A DNA stretch of 64,000 nucleotides from Pampus argenteus. Its lineage: Eukaryota > Chordata > Actinopteri > Scombriformes > Stromateidae. Each line of letters opens with the position of its first letter. Positions within the stretch are counted from its first letter, which is position 1. The DNA lies in assembly GCA_036937835.1 (NCBI GenBank), contig CM072864.1:17962001-18026000 (forward strand), written 5' to 3'. The position numbers and the translations under genes are program-made. Under the pieces are notes generated by a model that worked only from the letters and a program-made list of their open reading frames with translations, ran no database searches and was not told where the DNA came from. This document shows positions 1-10,096 of the stretch, piece by piece.

Positions 1-42
1 ATCTCTATGATATGTTAACTGACAGCTGTCTTGTGTTTCCAG

Positions 43-1251
43 GTGGGCGGCATCTCTGTTGCCAACCAAGTGTTTGGCCTTAGCCGCACAGAGGCTCCCT
101 TCGAGACTTATATGCCCGCTGATGGTATCCTGGGACTGGCCTACCAGTCTATTTCCGCTGACAACGTTGTGCCCGTCTTTGACAACATGGTCAAGCAGGG
201 ACTGGTGTCCCAGGCCATGTTCTCTGTCTACCTGAGCAGGTAATGAAACAGGATGGAAATCTGTCAGATGTGACCTTGTGTCATGTTCTATGGCTTCTTT
301 TTACATATGACATTTGTTTTTTCGCTCTCTCTCAGCAATGAACAGCAGGGCAGTGAGGTGGTCTTCGGTGGTCTTGACAGCAGCCACTACACTGGAGATA
401 TCACCTGGATCCCTCTGTCTTCTGAATCCTACTATCAAATCAAAATGGACAGGTACAGAAAAATGCATCCGAAATCATCAAAATAATGGTTGCACAAAGC
501 CTCCTGGCTTGATTATAATTCACATTTTGCTGCTCCTTCTCACAGTGTTACCATCAATGGACAGACCGTGGCCTGCTCTGGTGGCTGCCAGGCCATTATT
601 GACACTGGCACCTCCCTGATTGTTGGCCCAACCACTGACATCAACAACATGAATACCCGGGTTGGAGCTACAACAACAACCAACCAGAATGGAGAGGTGA
701 ATCACACCATCATACCATACCATCTGAAGTAGATTTTCCCTGTTGTCTGAAACCAGAGTGAACAAAACTTTAAAGCTGTGATGTCAAATTGTCTCAACTA
801 AAAACAAAGTGAGACTTGGTTACTTTCTTTAGCCAGAAACATTTAAAATACAAATAAATACAACTACTGCTTCACAGTCTGTGTGTGATGTTCTTCTCAC
901 AGGCTGTAGTGAACTGCCAGAACATCCAGAGCATGCCTGATATTACCTTCACTCTCAACGGGAAGGCCTTCACCGTCCCTGCATCTGCCTATGTCACTCA
1001 GGTCAGTTAAACCCCTGTCACCAATGCAAAAAGAAAACTATCTGTACGTTTTAAATACACATCATCAAGATTTTGGGGAAAAAATAAATCTCCTTTTTCT
1101 CGTCTTTCCACAGAGCTCAGATAGTTGCTACACTGGCTTTGGACAGGAGGGCACTGACCAACTCTGGATCCTGGGAGATGTCTTCATCAGGGAGTACTAC
1201 GCCATCTTTGATACCGAGTCTCAGAGAATTGGTCTGGCCAAGTCTGTGTAA
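43..1251 (+). CDS. Pepsinogen A-type aspartic proteinase, copy 1 (exons 5-9; 5' half outside window)
   Basis: Gastric aspartic proteinase zymogen, secreted and acid-activated, which digests protein in the stomach. Only the last five exons lie in the window: 43-239, 336-452, 546-696, 903-1001 and 1114-1251 (TAA). Each has AG/GT borders, and the phases match the complete copies downstream. The second catalytic motif DTGTS is in exon 7, followed by the CSGGC loop and the C-terminal ILGDVFIREYYAIFD block. It is almost identical to copy 2. One visible change is Lys for Asn in exon 8 (NGKAF against NGNAF). Exon 7 carries a four-Thr run (GATTTTNQN) shared only with copy 2. No frameshift or stop is seen. 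Whether exons 1-4 are intact cannot be judged here. Confidence 0.93.
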
Positions 1252-1332
1252 TTTAAATGAAACACCCGATGGATAATCTATAAATGTGTATTTCCCTGTA
1301 GGACCTTGTCCGACTGATTCAACTGCCTTTGC

Positions 1333-1338
1333 ATTAAA
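1333..1338 (+). promoter_or_regulatory. Poly(A) signal ATTAAA of pepsinogen copy 1
   Basis: An ATTAAA hexamer lies about 80 bases after the stop codon. The same hexamer at the same distance follows copies 2 and 3, and a related one follows copy 4. The 1252-1744 stretch is pepsinogen 3' flank shared with the other copies and holds no other gene. Confidence 0.55.
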
Positions 1339-1744
1339 AAGATTATAGCAAGTCAAAGCATTCAATGTATTTTTTTCAATGTGTCACTCTGACTGTGGTG
1401 ACTACAGCCAAAATTAAACATCACTTAATGTCTTTGAAAACATCTTGAGTTTTGTGTTACAGTGTTGTACTGAAATGTCCCAGGAATAAGAATCAATCCA
1501 CTTTTTCATTTCATTTCATTCATATCGCTCCTTGAGGGAAACTTGACCCTTTACAGATGATACATAAGGGATCACCACCAGCTCTTTTGTGTAAAGAAAG
1601 AACAGACCAAGAACAGAATATCGAGCAGCAGAGAACCTCTGAGGCTGTAATCCAGAAGAAGCAGAAAAGCAAAAATACTTACAAAATAAAAGAATATATG
1701 TGATCTGATAACTCAGCAACATGCTTTAAACACTTAAACCTGCC

Positions 1745-2092
1745 TTACAGTAAGCGTATTCTGTCACTTCCTGTTACCGGTGTTACTGACACAGTGCTCT
1801 CTGTTTTGCTCACCTAGCCTGATTTTCACGTATTCCTCACATTGGCGAGTGTCTCCATAACTTTACAACATCACTTAGACTAGCCTAGCTAAACAATGGC
1901 TTCTCGCTCCTCTCCCACTCTCTCTTCTCCTCTCTCTTGTCCTGTGTGCCACATGTTTAGTTACTCCTCGTCCTCCTTTAGCGAAAATGGTAATTGTAAT
2001 AAATGTAATTTATTTGTAGCTCTGGAGGCAAGGCTTAGCGCCTTAGAGGCACGGTACCGCACCACCGAACAGTCAGTAGCTGCTATATGTGA
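1745..2092 (+). mobile_element. L2 LINE 5' fragment: 5' UTR and N-terminus of ORF1
   Basis: An ATG at 1896 opens a peptide beginning MASRSSPTLSS, with a paired-Cys region (CPVC ... CNKC) and a short coiled-coil-like stretch (ALEARLSALEARY). I recognise this as the N-terminus of the first ORF of fish L2-type LINEs. Similarity ends near 2092, so the rest of ORF1 is missing. It is a detached scrap, not a gene. The identical scrap sits at 25602-25949. The assignment is from memory of the family. Confidence 0.55.
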
Positions 2093-2624
2093 CAAGGTTA
2101 AAATTATAATATTACTTTTACATTTGAAATGTCACCAAATCCTGATGAATGTTGTTTTCTATATGTTTTAGATGTGTTTTATTGCCTATTTCTATGCCTA
2201 AATGTTGTATTCAGACTAGGGTGTTGAGACCTGTACTGTCACTTTAAGAGGTCGCAGGCCTCTTGTCGTCATCCCGGTGCTTCTCTCAGTTTGCGCCAGA
2301 CGAGCTGAGAATAGGTAATGTTACTATTTTGCTTGTCACTTTCAAACATTTATTTCAGTTTTTGGACAATGTAAACCTTGTTTTATGTATAAATGTTCGT
2401 TTTTAGGTTGTAAACATGCACTTAATGTGACAATTGAATATGAAGCTTGTAAACTGACTTTTTTGCAGGTTAAAGCAGACATGTTTCCACATGCTAGTCT
2501 ACAGGGTTTTTTCTGTATGCTTATTTGCTAACAGGAGCTTGAGACCTGTGTGCTGTGTGGAGGAGACTGCATGTTACAGAGCCTTATGTGTTTTTATGTT
2601 GATTTGTACAGAGACAAATCCAGT
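2093..2624. other. Unassigned intermediate sequence, duplicated in both units
   Basis: No gene is recognised. The segment has a GC-richer island near 2220-2330 and two short related motifs, GTTGAGACCTGT near 2210 and CTTGAGACCTGT near 2537. It could be part of an LTR or of an unknown repeat. It abuts the truncated 3' end of Gypsy A and recurs at 25950-26481. Confidence 0.3.
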
Positions 2625-4202
2625 CTTGAAAGGCCCTATGAACCGTGGTGCCAGCTTCCGTGATTCTGTTTGCAAGGGTAGGTTCTTAGATGAGAGCCAC
2701 ACCTGTTGACCCACCTGGTAGCTAGGTGCAGGGACTCTATGACGATCTGCTATGCGACGATTACGCTCTGCCGTCCTTCCTAGGGCTGCTCGGGTCTCCC
2801 TCCATACCCTCTGCACCCGGCGGAGCTGCGCGTGGACCAATGGCACCGCCACCTCCGATTTCTGGCTGGGGAACAAGGGTGGCTGAAACCCGTGATTCAC
2901 CATGAAGGGTGAAAATCTCGTGGCCAAGCTGATGAGGGTATTATGTGAGTACTCGACCCATGGAAGGTGGGATGCCCTGGAGGAGGGGAGTCGAGCCGCG
3001 ACGCAGCGCAGGGCGGACTCTAGGTCCTGGTTGGCCCGCTCCGTTTGACCGTTAGACTGGGGGTGATAGCCTGACGTGAGACTCACTGCCGCCCCCACTC
3101 CCCGACAAAAAGCCTTCCATACCTGGAAGGTGAATTGTGGACCTCGGTCGGAAACGATGTCCAGCGGGATTCCGTGCAGCCTGAAAACATGCTGCGTCAT
3201 TAAATGGGTGGTCTCCAAGGCGGAAGGGAGCTTGGGGAGAGGAACAAAATGAACCGCCTTGGAGAACCGATCTACGACTGTCATTATAGTGTCTTTACCT
3301 TTAGACGGAGGTAATCCCTGTCGAAGTCGATGGCAATGTGAGACCAGGGGCGGTGAGAGGTCTTCCCCCGGGCACAGGCGGAGCAGGCGGCGATGAAGGC
3401 TTTTACTTCAGAGGCCATGGAAGGCCACCAAAAACGCTGCTGGATGAGAGCAAGTGTTCGATGACCCCCGGGATGGCAGGCTATCCGGGAGGTGTGTCCC
3501 CACATGAGCACTGGGGAGCAGAGGGCTGGTGGGATGAAGAGACGCCCTTGGGGGCAGCCCTCAGGCACAGGCTGGTCTCGGAGGGCATCTTGTACCTCCC
3601 TTTCTACCCTCCATCGCACCGCGCCCACCATCCAGGGCGCAGGGAGGATGCTCTCACCCGCTGATTCCCTCTCTCCTGGGGAAAGCGCATCCGGTTTAGC
3701 ATTCTTGGAGCCCGGTCGATAGGTGAGGGTGAAATTAAACCTGCCCAGGAACAGAGCCCACCTGGCCTGCCGTGCGTTGAGGCGCTGTGCCGAGCGGAGG
3801 TAGGCCAGATTTTTATGGTCGGTCCAGATGATAAAAGGGTGTTCCGCTCCCTCCAGCCAATGACGCCATTCCTGTAGAGCCAGCACCACCGCCAGGAGTT
3901 CTCGGTTCCCCACGTCGTAGTTTTTCTCCGCAGGAGAGAGGCGGCGGGAGAAGTATGCGCAGGGGTGGAGCTTGTTATCCTTCCGGTGGTGTTGGGAGAG
4001 TACGGCCCCTACGCCGGAATCCGAGGCGTCCACCTCGACCACAAACTGCTGTTCAGGATCTGGGTGCACAAGAACAGGGGCATAAGTAAATCTATGTTTA
4101 AGTTCTGTGAATGCTTTGTCAGCTTCAGTAGTCCATGTATATGTTTGCTTCAGAGAGGTTAGCTGTGTGAGCGGGGCAGCTATCTGACTATAGCCCCCAA
4201 TG
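2625..4202 (-). pseudogene. Gypsy A pol, RNase H-integrase half (unit 1)
   Basis: C-terminal half of a Ty3/Gypsy polyprotein on the minus strand. RNase H shows VVEVDASDSGVGAVLSQ and WTDHKNLAY. The integrase has an HHCC zinc region ending CSACARGKTSHRPWSH and a core with SDRGPQF and GYHPQSNGQTER. Near 3300 a small indel relative to unit 2 breaks the frame between zinc finger and core, so unit 1 is split into two frames. The reading stops abruptly after RFIGPF near 2625 and runs into unrelated DNA, so the C-terminal tail and 3' LTR are missing. At 4202 the element is interrupted by the L2 LINE; its gag-RT half resumes at 11687. Confidence 0.88.
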
Positions 4203-4414
4203 TAACCAGTGATGACATGTATAGCCGCATGTCGTCATTTCACCGCTAGTTGTCGAGGTGGTGTCCAGATAACGATGTGGGCTTTATAAATAATTGGACA
4301 CCTTTCTGGGGAAAACCTGGTCTGATTAGGAGAGACGGCATCCATCACACTTTGGATGGAGCAGCTCTTATATCTAGAAACATGGCCAAGTTTATTAGTC
4401 GATCTAACCCATGA
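4203..4414 (+). pseudogene. L2 ORF1 C-terminal fragment (SGNH esterase-like)
   Basis: Translation in the frame ending at 4414 reads DNDVGFINNWTPFWGKPGLI, then RRDGIHHTLDGAALISRN, and stops at TGA. The DGIHxT stretch is the last block (catalytic Asp and His) of the SGNH hydrolase domain known from ORF1 of CR1/L2 LINEs. The N-terminal bulk of the esterase is missing, so the element is 5'-truncated. Unit 1 also has a TAG in this piece (near 4248) where unit 2 reads Trp. Confidence 0.65.
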
Positions 4415-4513
4415 CAATCCAGAGTTGAGACCAGGAAGCAGAGCTGCAGTCTTACACGCTTCTCTGCGCCTCCACTAGAGCAGCTGCCCACCCAATCATC
4501 TAGTATAGAGACT

Positions 4514-7513
4514 GTGTCTGTCCCCTGTCCACCTGCATTATTTAAAGATAAAACAAACAGAAGAGGAGTAAATCATAAAAACCTGATACAAATTAAATCA
4601 ACATCTCAAAGAGTCCCAAACAAGATAATTAAATGTGGACTCCTGAATATTAGGTCCTTGTCCTCTAAAGCTGTTTTAGTAAATGAATTAATATCTGATT
4701 ATGATATTGATTTACTCTGCCTCACTGAAACCTGGTTGCAGGAGGATGAATATGTTAGTTTAAATGAATCCACTCCCCCCAGTCATTGTAATACTCATAT
4801 TCCTCGAAGTACTGGTCGGGGTGGTGGAGTTGGAGCCATATTTGACTCTAGTTTACTCATTTATCCTAAACCTAAACTAAATTATAATTCATTTGAAAGT
4901 CTCGTTCTTAGCCTGACTCACCCAACCTGGAAAACATTACAGCCAATATTATTTGTTATATTATATCGAGCTCCAGGTCCTTATTCTGAATTTCTATCTG
5001 AATTTGCAGAATTTGCATCAGGCTTGGTCGTTAAATCAGATAAAGTAATTATTGTAGGTGATTTTAATATTCATGTCGACAACCATAGTGATAGTCTTAG
5101 TACTGCATTTATCTCTTTGTTAGACTCAATTGGCTTCTGTCAGAGTGTAAACAAGCCGACTCATTGTCTGAATCACACTCTTGACCTTATACTCTCATAT
5201 GGCATTGAAATTGATCATCTAATAGTCTTTCCACATAATCCTATCCTATCTGACCATTTTCTAATAACCTTTGAGTTCATACTACTGGACTATAAGCCTT
5301 TTTTCAGAAACTCCTACAGCAGATGTTTATCTGACAGTGCTGTAGCCAAATTTAAGGAAACGATTACTATAGTATTAAATTCAATGCCATGTCTTAATGT
5401 TACAGAGGACTTAGCAGCTTCCTGTAGCCCCTCACACATAGATCAGCTCGTTAGTAATACTACAGAGTCATTACAGACAACTCTTGACTCTATTGCACCT
5501 CTGAAAATGAAGACAATAAGACAGAGGAGGTTAGCACCATGGTATAGCCAGCACACTCGCAAATTAAAGCAAGAGGCACGTAAATCTGAACGTAAATGGC
5601 GTGCCTCTAAACTGGAAGAATCTCGCCTAGCCTGGCAAGATAATCTTGCAATTTATAGGAAGGCTCTGCGTAATGCCAGAACAGCCTATTATTCCTCATT
5701 AATTGAGGAAAATAAGAACAACCCCAGGTTTCTCTTCAGCACTGTAGCCAGGCTAACAGAGAACCACAGCTCTATTGAGTCATCTATTCCATTAAGCCTA
5801 ACTAGTAATGACTTCATGAGCTTCTTTAATGATAAAATTCTAAATATTAGAGACAAAATTCATCACCTTTTGCCCTCATCAGGCAGTCATCTGATTTCAG
5901 ATACAGCAAGGTTGGAAATAGCTATAAAATCTGACATATATTTAGACTGCTTTTCTCCCGTCGACATTAAACAAATAACTACAATAATTACTTCATCTAA
6001 GTCGTCAACCTGTCTCTTAGACCCCATCCCAACCAGGCTGCTTAAAGATGTATTACCTTTAGTTAGCCCGTCCTTATTAAATATGATTAATCTGTCTTTA
6101 TTATCAGGATATGTACCACAGTCCTTTAAAATAGCTGTGATTAAGCCTCTTCTTAAAAAACCAACTCTAGATCAAGAGGTTTTAGCCAATTACAGACCGA
6201 TATCAAACCTTTCTTTCATCTCGAAGGTACTTGAGAAAGCCGTAGCCAACCAACTATGTGACTTTCTCCACACAAACAGTTTATTCGAGGAGTTTCAGTC
6301 AGGATTTAGAGTAAATCATAGCACAGAGACCGCACTAGTTAAAGTTACAAACGACCTCCTAATGGCATCAGACAAAGGACTCATCTCTGTACTTGTCCTA
6401 TTAGATCTTAGTGCCGCATTTGACACCATTGACCATCAGATTCTCTTACAGAGACTGGAATACCAAATTGGCATTAAAGGAACCGCCCTAGGCTGGTTTA
6501 AGTCATATTTCCTAGACCGTTCTCAGTTTGTTCATGTTCATGATGAATCCTCCATGCAAACCAAAGTTTCTCATGGAGTCCCACAAGGTTCTGTATTAGG
6601 GCCACTTCTTTTCAGTTTATATATGCTTCCTTTAGGGAACATTATTAGGAATCATTCAATTAACTTTCACTGTTATGCTGACGACACCCAATTATATTTA
6701 TCGATCAAGCCTGATGAAACCAATCACTTGACTAGACTTCAAGTATGCATTAAGGACATAAAAAATTGGATGACCCACAATTTTCTGATGCTAAATTCAG
6801 AAAAAACTGAAGTTCTCCTAATAGGACCCAAACACCTTAGAAACTATCATTCCAGAGATTTAGCCTTAGATGGGATCACCCTGGCCACCAGCTCCACCGT
6901 AAAAAATCTTGGCGTTGTTTTTGATCAAGACTTGTCCTTTAATAACTATATAAAACAACTTTCGAGGACTGCATTCTTCCACTTGCGTAACATTGCCAAA
7001 ATCAGACGCATCATTTCTCAAGTGGATGCAGAAAAACTAGTCCATGCATTTGTTACTTCTAGGCTGGACTATTGTAACTCTTTGCTATCAGGCTGCTCTA
7101 ATAAGTCTCTTAAGAGTTTGCAGCTGATTCAGAACGCTGCTGCACGTGTTCTGACAGGAACCAAAATCAGAGATCACATCTCTCCCATTTTGGCTTCCTT
7201 GCACTGGCTACCCGTTAAATCTAGAATAGAATTTAAAATTCTTCTCCTAACTTACAAAGCTCTTCATGGTCAGGCACCATCATATTTAAAAGAGCTCATA
7301 GTACCTTACCACCCCACTAGAACACTGCGCTCCCAGGATGGTGGGTTCCTTGTGGTTCCTATAGTGTCTAAAAGTAGATTGGGAGCCAGAGCTTTCAGCT
7401 ATCAAGCTCCTTTTCTGTGGAATAAGCTACCACTCTGTGTTCGGGAGGCAGACACGATCAACACCTTTAAGAGTAGACTTAAGACTTTCCTGTTTGATAA
7501 AGCTTATAATTAG
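4514..7513 (+). CDS. L2 ORF2 protein: APE endonuclease and reverse transcriptase, intact
   Basis: A single uninterrupted frame of 999 codons. It is open back to about 4415 but has no ATG upstream; 4514 is a GTG, so the true start is uncertain and translation may depend on ORF1. N-terminal AP endonuclease motifs are LNIRSLSSK, LTETWL, VGDFNIHVD and LSDHFLI. The central RT has ANYRPISNLSFISKVLEK, DLSAAFDTIDH, SHGVPQGSVLGPLLF and the catalytic YADDTQ. The C-terminal region has ASLHWLPVKSRIEFKILLLTY. Length and domain order match L2/CR1-clade ORF2. Every other L2 copy in the window is broken, so this is the youngest-looking one and could encode active enzyme. Mobility is not shown, and the 5' truncation argues against full autonomy. 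Confidence 0.9.
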   Translation: MSVPCPPALFKDKTNRRGVNHKNLIQIKSTSQRVPNKIIKCGLLNIRSLSSKAVLVNELISDYDIDLLCLTETWLQEDEYVSLNESTPPSHCNTHIPRSTGRGGGVGAIFDSSLLIYPKPKLNYNSFESLVLSLTHPTWKTLQPILFVILYRAPGPYSEFLSEFAEFASGLVVKSDKVIIVGDFNIHVDNHSDSLSTAFISLLDSIGFCQSVNKPTHCLNHTLDLILSYGIEIDHLIVFPHNPILSDHFLITFEFILLDYKPFFRNSYSRCLSDSAVAKFKETITIVLNSMPCLNVTEDLAASCSPSHIDQLVSNTTESLQTTLDSIAPLKMKTIRQRRLAPWYSQHTRKLKQEARKSERKWRASKLEESRLAWQDNLAIYRKALRNARTAYYSSLIEENKNNPRFLFSTVARLTENHSSIESSIPLSLTSNDFMSFFNDKILNIRDKIHHLLPSSGSHLISDTARLEIAIKSDIYLDCFSPVDIKQITTIITSSKSSTCLLDPIPTRLLKDVLPLVSPSLLNMINLSLLSGYVPQSFKIAVIKPLLKKPTLDQEVLANYRPISNLSFISKVLEKAVANQLCDFLHTNSLFEEFQSGFRVNHSTETALVKVTNDLLMASDKGLISVLVLLDLSAAFDTIDHQILLQRLEYQIGIKGTALGWFKSYFLDRSQFVHVHDESSMQTKVSHGVPQGSVLGPLLFSLYMLPLGNIIRNHSINFHCYADDTQLYLSIKPDETNHLTRLQVCIKDIKNWMTHNFLMLNSEKTEVLLIGPKHLRNYHSRDLALDGITLATSSTVKNLGVVFDQDLSFNNYIKQLSRTAFFHLRNIAKIRRIISQVDAEKLVHAFVTSRLDYCNSLLSGCSNKSLKSLQLIQNAAARVLTGTKIRDHISPILASLHWLPVKSRIEFKILLLTYKALHGQAPSYLKELIVPYHPTRTLRSQDGGFLVVPIVSKSRLGARAFSYQAPFLWNKLPLCVREADTINTFKSRLKTFLFDKAYN

Positions 7514-8166
7514 GGCTGGCTCAGGTCATCCCTTAGTTATGCTGCCATAGAACTAGACTGCTGGGGGACTCACATACTCTCTCGCTCTCTCTCTCTCTCA
7601 TTCTCTCTCTCTCCTTATCTATCCATCTATCTAATCCATCTATCTATCATGTTACTAATTAAACTTCTTCCCCGGAGTTTCTGTGCTCTCTCGTCCAGCA
7701 GGTTCTTGTGGACTTTGTCTGCTGCTGTGGTCCTGCGTGGCGTCTACTGCATGTGTTGTCGCCGTCATCATTGTTGCCATATCCCCATTACAGTTTATAG
7801 TTATGTAATGATTTGCTGCTACTGTAATAATTCATCATTCATTGTAACCTATTCTTATCATCAATTGTAATTCATTATTATTCATTGTACAATATGTGGA
7901 GTGTATAATATGTGTGTGTTGATTTGTTCTGTACATGTGACATCATTGCACGTCTGTCCGTCCTGGGAGAGGGATCCCTCCTTTGTGGCTCTTCCTGAGG
8001 TTTCTTCCACCTTTTTTCCTGTTAAAAGGTTTTTTGGTGGGCAAGTTTTTCCTCACTCGAATCGAGGGTCTAAGGACAGAGGGTGTCACTCCCTGTACAG
8101 ATTGTAAAGCCCTCTGAGACAAATGTATTTTGTGATTTTGGGCTATATAAATAAAATTTGAATTTG

Positions 8167-9432
8167 AATTTAAATTCAATGCCATGTCTTAATGTTACAG
8201 AGGAATTAGCAGCTTCCTGTAGCCCCTCACACATAGATCAGCTCGTTAGTAATACTACAGACACATTACAGGCAACTCTTGACTCTATTGCACCTCTGAA
8301 AAAGAAGACAATAAAACAGAGGAGGTTAGCACCATGGTATAGCCAGCACACTTGCAAATTAAAACAAGATGCATGTAAATCTGAACGTAAATGGCGTGCC
8401 TCTAAACTGGAAGAATCTCGCCTAGCCTGGCAAGATAATCTTGCAATATATAGGAAGGCTCTGCGTAATGCCAGAACAGCTTATTATTCCTCATTAATTG
8501 ATGAAAATAAGAACAACCCCAGGTTTCTCTTCAGCACTGTAGCCAGGCTAACAGAGAACCACAGCTCTATTGAGTCATCTATTCCTTTAAGCCTAACTAG
8601 TAATGACTTCATGAGCTTCTTTAATGATAAAATTCTAAATATTAGAGACAAAATTCATCACCTTTTGCCCTCAACAGGCACTCATCTGATTTCAGATACA
8701 GCAAGTTTGGAAATAGCTATAAAACCTGACATATATTTAGACTGCTTTTCTCCCCGTCGAAATTCAACAAATAACTACAATAATTTCTTCATCTAAGTCG
8801 TCAACCTGTCTCTTAGACCCCATCCCAACCAGGCTGCTTAAAGATGTATTACCTTTAGTTAGCCCGTCCTTATTGAATATGATTAATCTGTCTTTATTAT
8901 CAGGATATGTACCACAGTCCTTTAAATAGCTGTGATTAAGCCTCTTCTTAAAAAACCAACTCTAGATCAAGAGGTTTTAGCCAACTACAGGCCAATATCA
9001 AACCTTTCATTCATCTCTAAGGTACTTGAGAAAGCCGTAGCCAATCAGCTATGTGATTTTCTCCACACAAACAGCTTATTCGAGGAGTTTCAGTCAGGAT
9101 TTAGAGTAAATCATAGCACAGAGACCGCACTAGTTAAAGTTACAAACAACCTCCTAATGGCATCAGACAAGGGACTCATCTCTATACTTGTCCTATTAGA
9201 TCTTAGTGCCGCATTTGACACCATTGACCATCAGATTCTCTTACAGAGACTGGAATATCAAAATGGCATTAAAGGAACCGCCCTAGGCTGGTTTAAGTCA
9301 TATTTCCTAGACCGTTCTCAGTTTGTTCATGTTAATGATGAATCCTCCATGCAAACCAAAGTTTCTCATGGAGTCCCTCAAGGTTCTGTATTAGGGCCAC
9401 TTCTTTTCAGTTTATATATGCTTCCTCTAGGG
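8167..9432 (+). pseudogene. L2 copy B ORF2, EN C-terminus and RT N-terminal part (broken)
   Basis: Two frames, 8170-8796 and 8932-9432, together cover the linker and RT up to GVPQGSVLGPLLFSLYML. They are separated by the frameshifts near 8754 and 8925. The catalytic YADD region lies beyond the hAT-type insert. Confidence 0.8.
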
Positions 9433-10088
9433 CAGGGGTCTCAAACTCAATTGACCTGGGGGCCGCTGGAGGCAGAGTCTGGGTAAGGCTGGGCCGCATC
9501 AGGATTTCCACAAGAAAATCGCTAATAAAACATTCCGTTCTCAAATGCCTTTATTTTTAACACAAAATAATGAATTAAATAAACAAATAAAATTAAAAAT
9601 GATCATACAGCAGATACAGACGACTGAAGAAACCACATATTAACTGACTGACTTCATAGTACACATGAAGCAGCGAGACGCTGTGGATCCGTGTCTGTAA
9701 ATACGGTGTCAAAACGTCCACTTTTGCCCAGACATGTCTTCTTTTAATGAAGTTTATATTCATTTAAAAGTCAGTTTTTCATCCTGCGCTTTGCACAGGC
9801 TGTGTGTGTGGCCCCTGCGACTCACACACAGGCAGAGAGAGAGAGACGACACTCTTCTTCGTGTCCTCCGGGGCAGACTTGTAGCGAGGTGGAGCTTTAC
9901 AGAGCCACCGGACAGCCTTGCCGATGTCCCGCCCACCAGAGCCATATACCTAACCGTGATTGGTTCATTCAGCTCCGCACACAACAAGTGTCATTCATAT
10001 CAATTTTGCGGGCCGCACTAACATTAATCTTTCATATTAAGACGGGCCGCAAATTATCGCCCCGGGGGCCGCGAGTCTGAGACCCCTG
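9433..10088 (+). mobile_element. Non-autonomous hAT-type DNA transposon, 656 bp, in L2 copy B
   Basis: The terminal inverted repeats are CAGGGGTCTCAAACTC at the left and GAGTCTGAGACCCCTG at the right, imperfect at one base. A perfect 8-bp target-site duplication, CTCTAGGG, lies at 9425-9432 and 10089-10096. An 8-bp duplication and CAGGG termini are hallmarks of hAT elements. It encodes no transposase; short frames inside are chance. GC-rich ends with GGGCCGC flank an AT-rich centre. The orientation sign is arbitrary. Confidence 0.9.
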
Positions 10089-10096
10089 CTCTAGGG

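Larger units (their letters stand above)
4203..8166 (+). mobile_element. L2-type LINE, copy A, with intact ORF2 (unit 1 only)
   Basis: A non-LTR retrotransposon inserted in Gypsy A pol. It starts with the C-terminal end of the ORF1 esterase (4203-4414), then a full endonuclease-reverse transcriptase frame, a 3' UTR, and the typical fish L2 end (CTCGAATCGAGGGTC, GGGCTATATAAATAAAATTTGA) with a short TTTGAA repeat tail near 8166. The left target base triplet ATG (4200-4202) matches ATG at 11687-11689 on the far side of copy B. Copy A and the unit 2 LINE share the same left junction, but the sequence of copy A differs from the unit 2 element at many sites. Confidence 0.85.

Noticed and set aside
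3338..3722. Plus-strand Gly/Pro-rich frames opposite Gypsy A
   Set aside because: They are antisense shadows of RNase H and integrase; the minus frame carries all the motifs.
4235..4417. Minus-strand 60-codon frame
   Set aside because: It is antisense to the L2 ORF1 esterase tail, which has recognisable motifs on the plus strand.
7560..7650. CT-rich and TCTA-rich simple repeats, considered as a regulatory tract
   Set aside because: They are part of the L2 3' UTR and recur in every L2 copy here (11055-11120, 32110-32185).
9734..10080. Overlapping frames of 75-95 codons on both strands
   Set aside because: They lie inside the non-coding hAT-type element and have no domain.
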